Shown here in pieces: positions 55,294 through 60,000 of a stretch of DNA of 60,000 nucleotides. The DNA comes from Symbiodinium natans (taxonomy: Eukaryota > Sar > Dinophyceae > Suessiales > Symbiodiniaceae), in assembly GCA_905221605.1 (NCBI GenBank), contig CAJNDS010002125.1, positions 267,809 through 327,808 of the forward strand, written 5' to 3'. Made by a program: the position numbers and the translations under genes. Each line of letters opens with the position of its first letter. The stretch's first letter is position 1. The notes beneath the pieces are model-generated. The model saw only the letters and a program-made list of their open reading frames with translations. It ran no database searches and was not told the origin of the DNA.

Positions 55294-55551
55294 TTTGGGC
55301 AAGCTCGTTCCCCCCCAGGCTTGCCAAGAGGGCCCCTCTTCTTCCCACAAGAGAGCCCTTAGTGAGCCTATCTTTCTATGCGTCCACATCCTACGACCAA
55401 AAAAATGCACGTGCAAGACCTGCTCGGTGTCGCTTGAATTTGTTCCCAAATGACCGCGCCTCTGCTGTCATCAATAACTTATGGAGTTGGGCAAGCGCTC
55501 TCATTCGCTTCCCCCACTTTGCCAAGTTCGAGACTGACTTAGGTCCGAACG

Positions 55552-55956
55552 GTGATCCAGGCTCGTGTGTCCAGCAAAGTGGCCTGCGAGAGCTTTGGCC
55601 CAAATGTTTCCGATTGTTGTCAAAAGGCTCAAATTCCTTACACGGTCATCTCACGGAGCCTTCTTTTTCACTTCACGTGGTACCTGTTCCTGACTTCAGC
55701 AATCCGCCCAGTTGCTTGGGCTTCGGGGGCTTGCAGCGTTCTGGGCATGCAACTCCTTTCCGATGTGGTACGACTTCACCAGTCCGATCCAAGTTGCAGG
55801 TTCAAGGCTTCAGGCTCTTGCGCACCATCTTATGTTGCTTACCGTGCCTTTTCCGTGGTCTTCTTCACCCTCACAGCCATGGCATTGGATCTGCACGTGT
55901 CTCGCTTACTCGTTACACACATTCCTAGTGAACAAGCCCTGTTGGCCACGGACTAA
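55552..55956 (+). other. Open frame with hydrophobic segments, doubtful
   Basis: 134-codon plus-strand frame with two hydrophobic stretches (LLFHFTWYLFLTSAIRPVAW; YRAFSVVFFTLTAMAL). Two other plus frames overlap it. There is no splice or paralogue support, so coding status is open. Confidence 0.2.
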
Positions 55957-56499
55957 ACATAAACTGGTTGAGGTCACGCTGGGACTCAGCTTTTGCATGG
56001 CTTGAACAGCTGCACAGCTATAGAGACAAATGGAATCGCGACTGAGTGAATTCAAGGGGTACAAAGAGTCGAAAGTTCTGTTATAGTGGCGCAGCGAAGG
56101 CCAATGGTAGAGTCACATTACGGAGGTTTCAAGTCGAACCGTCCGATTTGTCTAAAGCTTGTAGGCGCCTTGAAGGTACTTACTTACCTTGGGGTTTCCA
56201 GGCCTACACCGGACTTTCTGACCCAGGCTATGAAAGTCGGTTTAGGGTCCAGGGCTACGAGTTTTAGCAAAGGTCGATTTGGGGTTGCCGTGGTTTAGGG
56301 CTTCGGGAGTGGGTCACTGCTGTTTGGGGCGCTGGGCTTCGGGTTTTGAATGGGTCAGAGGTTTAACGCATTGATTCGGTGAGTGAAGCCCTAGCTCTGC
56401 GTCCACGCAGTATGAGACTTTGGTTGGCGCCATTACGCCACTGACATCTGACGTCATGTGATTTGACGCCGTCGACGTCGTCAGTATGGGTGACATCTT

Positions 56500-57035
56500 G
56501 AAGCCTCGAAGTCTTCGCTGCCGTTGACACCGCTGGCACCAGTGAAGCCGTTGCAGCGGTTGACGCCATTGACTCCATCGTTGAAGCCGTTGACGTCGTT
56601 GACGCGTCGCGTCTTCACGTCCCGCCCAGAAATTCACGTTTTCACGTCGTCGACGTCTTCGCGCCCTCCCCACGTCTTCACGCCCTCGCTCCAAAAACTG
56701 CGTACCCGTACGAACGTCAATGGCCTATTGGGCATCCCAGATTAAACACAATTTGTCCGCATTCCGTATTCTCGGCTGCCGACGAAAGATTGTCGGAAGG
56801 CTGTGCCGCGACTTTACTCACATGGTACACGAGGAACTTTTCGCGAAATCGCCCTAAACCGGATGCGTTAGCCATGTTAACCAAACCTGCTTACCATGTG
56901 ATTGCAGTCACGAAACGTGGACGTGACAAGTTTCCTCGCAACAACCCACATTGGCCCTATGACGCGATGCTGCTGCTTCCGTTACACGCACAGCTTGCTA
57001 CCATATCCGGGATAATTAAGCAGTACTCTGAATGA
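56500..57035 (+). other. 178-codon open frame without early ATG
   Basis: Open from a stop at about 56,498 to TGA at 57,035. The first part is a degenerate GTTGAC-rich repeat encoding VDAIDSIVEAVDVVDASR. The second half is less repetitive: KPDALAMLTKPAYHVIAVTK, then DKFPRNNPHWPYDAMLLLPL. The only in-frame ATG codons are late. It may be a terminal exon (an AG acceptor upstream would be needed) or a by-product of the repeat. Confidence 0.25.
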
Positions 57036-57437
57036 AACCAATGGGCAGTGGCAAACTGGGACTTTGTTCACGGTTGCGAGCACTCGCGTCTGGAAGCGGC
57101 GTCTCCTCCAACTCACCAACCGTGGCCTGGATTCAGAACTGAGGAAGACAGCTTATGACAGCTTGATCACTGACATTCGGACAAAATCTAGGCTAAGGAT
57201 TGAAAGATTGACTAATTGACCGACCAGATTGAGGCAAGTCAGACCCAAGTCAGGCGTCTTTTTATCACCGCAGCCTGTCTCTGGCCGTCACGACACGCGC
57301 GGGGGCCGGGCACATGTGAAAGGTAAGCAGTCGGGTTTCCGGTTGAAGTAGATTTCACAAAAAAGCTGCAAAGGTTGTCCTGGACAACTCTGCACCCCTA
57401 CACCCTAGACGTTTAAACCCTGCGCAATCCCACAACC

Positions 57438-57923
57438 CTATTCCTGGCACAACCCCCAGACCCTCCGTCGATGCCTTCTCCGGCGCCGCTTTCTTGTGCT
57501 CCTCCTGGCTCTGACACGGTTCTTGAGGCTGTTCAGGCCGCCGTTTAGGTTTTGGAGATGTTTGGGGCTGAAGTGGCCTAGAATCAACAAAATCCTTGGC
57601 TCTAACCTGCGCAGCATGGGGCACTTGCAGCCCTTTTTGACAAATCCAAGGGCGGTTGTGGCTTCATTTTCGTTGATGCGCATTGACTTTGTGAAGGTAA
57701 TAGCATCCCGTACTTCGGGGCAGATGTCATTGCTCGTTGAAGCGCGGGCGACTTGGTACTGGGAGTGATCATCGGCTAAGGCCACCGCAGGCGGCCCCGC
57801 CGATACAAAGGCGGCGGGAGGCCGAAAATGAAGTCCACCTGCCAGGTGATCCGGCACAAAAGTTGCAGTCGCGCGTTCAGCATCGTGGCGGCGGGAACTC
57901 TCAAAGAAACGGCAGGGGTCCAC
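57438..57923 (-). CDS. Hypothetical protein, 161-codon open frame
   Basis: Minus-strand frame starting at ATG 57923. It reads VPDHLAGGLHFRPPAAFVSA, later DICPEVRDAITFTKSMRINE, then KKGCKCPMLRRLEPRILLIL, and ends in an Arg-rich tail (RKRRRRRHRRR). Composition is protein-like in the middle. A degenerate duplicate of the DICPEVRDAITFTK part lies 600 bp upstream at 58,230-58,350 with frameshifts. No family is recognised. Confidence 0.35.
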   Translation of the reverse strand: MDPCRFFESSRRHDAERATATFVPDHLAGGLHFRPPAAFVSAGPPAVALADDHSQYQVARASTSNDICPEVRDAITFTKSMRINENEATTALGFVKKGCKCPMLRRLEPRILLILGHFSPKHLQNLNGGLNSLKNRVRARRSTRKRRRRRHRRRVWGLCQE

Positions 57924-58229
57924 CTACATTAACCCTATCGTGGTCCCTTGCGCCTCGGCCCGGCGCCGCACCCCCTGACCAGGAAACAAGGGGAGCAAAA
58001 CGGGCTGGTGCTCACGGCAAGTCTGGTCCTATTGCCAAACCTTGTCCTGCTCCCGGTCACCTCACATCCTGAACGCAAGCCCCTCAAGGCTACACATTGT
58101 TGAGCCCTGAAAGGGACACTGGCGGCGGCCTTCGGGAAGGGCCCGAATGGGACTCCCATAGGGGCGCACACCGCTACCATCGAAACGCCAAGCGGAGACA
58201 GCTTTTTTTGGGGTTCAGCATCTCTGCCC

Positions 58230-58350
58230 TAGATTTATGACAAAGCTGGAGGCGGTTGTGGCTTCATTTCGTTGATGTGCATTCACTTTGTCAAAGTAAT
58301 AGCATCCTGCATACTTCGGGGCAGATGCCATCGTTCATTGAACCACGCGA
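58230..58350 (-). pseudogene. Degenerate duplicate of the 57,630-57,750 segment
   Basis: Shares GGCGGTTGTGGCTTCATTT, a GTTGATG.GCATT.ACTTTG stretch and ACTTCGGGGCAGATG with 57,651-57,725, at a spacing of 600 bp. Single-base indels shift the frame, so ICPEV and QDAITLTK fall in different registers. Confidence 0.5.
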
Positions 58351-58840
58351 AAGGCCACTTCACTGCAGCTCCGAACTCTACATCCTGAATCCCTTTTTGG
58401 ACACTGGGCTCCGGACAATCTTGCAAGCTTCATGCGGGACGCAAGACAGACCCCGCAAGCTCTGCAGCAAGCTGATTCAAAGGACCGTACGGGCCTCTTC
58501 AATGGTGGCGCGGATGAGTTCTGGGACCTTCGTCAAAAGCAATGCGGGGCGGCGTGTTGAGATTGAGGACTACCGCAGCTCTCGCCAACTACTCTACGTA
58601 CTTTGCCTGTCCATGTTGCTGGGCTTGGAAAGGCTGGACAAGCAGTTCAGCACATCTCGACAACTGGTGTGCATTCTTTGTGCTCGGAGGCCAGACCTTG
58701 TGAACCAAAAATTAGAAGTGAGACCTGTCGACTTGTCAACACAAACTCGATCATGTTTATGCATATGTTATATGCATAGTCAACATCTTGGCGATGTCGG
58801 CGCAAACCTGAAACACACAGACGTCAGGAAGAACGAGTAA
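58256..58840 (+). other. 194-codon open frame, doubtful
   Basis: Longest plus-strand open frame in the last 10 kb. It contains RASSMVARMSSGTFVKSNAG and SSRQLLYVLCLSMLLGLERL. Its first 30 codons run antisense through the degenerate duplicate described above, so at least that part is unlikely to be coding. No family is recognised. Confidence 0.2.
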
Positions 58841-58849
58841 CGGAACGGG

Positions 58850-60000
58850 GCCCGGTAACATGCGAGAACATACGCTACTCTGCTACGCTCCACGGAAAGC
58901 CTGAGGCTGCAACCTCCGCCGCGCCCCAGAAATACTCAAAAACAGCCTCGTCCAATGCGGAGTGGCAGCCGGGTGTGAATATCTAACTTCAGCAGTGACA
59001 CAATGAACGGAACAAAAATGGCAACCCTAAGATCTGCGACGCTTCAAACAGACGGGCCTAGAACATCGTTGCGGCCGCGACCTTCGCGCAGCTTCAGTGC
59101 TTCTTCATTCCAGCAGCTGCAGATCATAGAGCTCACTTCGACTTCGCTTGACTCCCCTTGCTTCCGACAGCGCATGGGCCTCGGCCTAGTACGTCATTCT
59201 TTGCTTTGGCTTAATGCGTGGTTGGCTTGCAGTGAAGTGGTTTTTGCATTGAGAGTGATGATATGGAACCAATGGGTGGGCGGGAACTGTTTTGCACGTG
59301 GCGCTTGTTACTGCCCGCTAGGGCCCCGAGGCCATGCAGGCATCTGTAGTCTCTCGATCCCAGGCTTATTAAGTGTGCTGAAGTTGTCAGCTGCAGCTCC
59401 CTACGCGCGACGGAGTTAGATTGGCACTGCATCTATGTCCAGGCGCCTTCCTGATCTTCCTTGTGAGTACTGACCGACACTGTTCACGCGTGCTGCCCGA
59501 AACTGCGAACAACTCAAGCGACGGCTAGGGGATTCCCTACGAGACTCTGTTAAGATCCACGCGCTGCTGGGCGCAAGACCGGCGTCGAGCGGGCCGCCAG
59601 TCCAGGCGGTGGCCCATTGTGCTCGGGAGGCACATCGACCTTGAATCAGGAAGATGCGAGTTTTTTGGCGGTTCAACGTTGGACGTTGGACCCATGTGCT
59701 TTCCTTGCAACTCAGCGTTTCGAGACTCCTCAATGACCATTCCCGACGCTGAAAGCTGCGTCTCTACGCTGTGTCCTCAACCAACCTCATGACGGGCATA
59801 TCAACATGTGGATTCTAGCGCTCTTTCGATTGCACATCTCCAAGACGGGAAGAGGAACTTGTTCGTTCACTGAGTTCTACATTTTTGCACGCACCTAGAA
59901 AGCTCCTTCAATGTTCAAGGTCGACCCACACAGCCCATACGTCAAACCTGAGAGAACTCAAGCTGTTCAAGGGCCCGGCGTCCTGCCACTGCAAGTGGCG
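58850..60000. other. No gene recognised
   Basis: Several frames are open (59,003-59,419 plus, 59,416-59,733 minus), but none shows a family motif, a paralogue or clear splice sites. Confidence 0.35.

Noticed and set aside
56085-56160. tRNA-like stretch (TGGTAGAGTC and GGTTTCAAGTCGAACC)
   Set aside because: The D-loop and T-loop words are present, but no acceptor stem or anticodon arm could be paired at the right spacing.

Overview
The window reads as nuclear DNA of a dinoflagellate, most likely a peridinin-plastid species. The evidence is: multi-exon genes whose paralogue-supported introns use GT, GC and GA donors with AG|G acceptors; Arabidopsis-type TTTAGGG tracts; head-to-tail tandem paralogues on one strand; and N-terminal presequences with a hydrophobic core followed by an FVxP motif, as in plastid-targeted proteins of peridinin dinoflagellates. 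No bacterial operons, rRNA or tRNA genes, CRISPR arrays or insertion sequences were seen. Nearly all convincing coding sequence is on the minus strand.

1-21 kb: two degenerate or long-intron paralogues of a DUF273-like (nucleotide-sugar glycosyltransferase-like) gene, both minus strand. One spans about 16.5-20.7 kb. The other lies at 1.9-6.3 kb, with a detached N-terminal exon at 12.0 kb. Their exons occur in the same order and include an identical-length 27-nt microexon. The spaces between exons hold interstitial TTTAGGG tracts, homopolymer runs, AT-rich microsatellites, a MITE-like family with terminal inverted repeats and a 94-bp hairpin. A few other exon-like pieces are present (a membrane-anchor exon at 9.6 kb and Ala-rich exons at 13.8 and 14.8 kb).

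21-50.7 kb: the main feature, a head-to-tail array of four paralogous seven-exon genes (A-D) encoding SF2 (DEAH-type) helicases with C-terminal tandem helicase-associated (HA) repeats. Copies A, C and D keep the large helicase exon open. Copy B is a pseudogene (frameshift in exon 3, a deletion of about 130 nt with a frame change in exon 7, one HA repeat missing). A fifth, C-terminal-only relic lies at 35.0-35.5 kb beside a broken protein-kinase fragment. The spacers between copies are themselves repeated and contain a conserved signal-peptide-like ORF. The C-D spacer has grown by several kb and carries two unrelated hypothetical genes (40.8-42.6 kb and 43.2-43.8 kb).

50.7-60 kb: mostly non-coding or unrecognised. 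It holds a minisatellite of about 113 bp (about 15 units, 51.75-53.50 kb), two MITE-like copies, and several open frames of doubtful coding status, one with a degenerate duplicate 600 bp away.

The main biological proposal is a tandemly amplified family of presequence-bearing SF2-HA helicases, possibly plastid-directed. It lies beside telomere-motif-rich DNA, which invites comparison with the telomere-linked helicase arrays of fungi. Gene models were built by eye from reading frame, splice signals and comparison between copies. No database search was possible.
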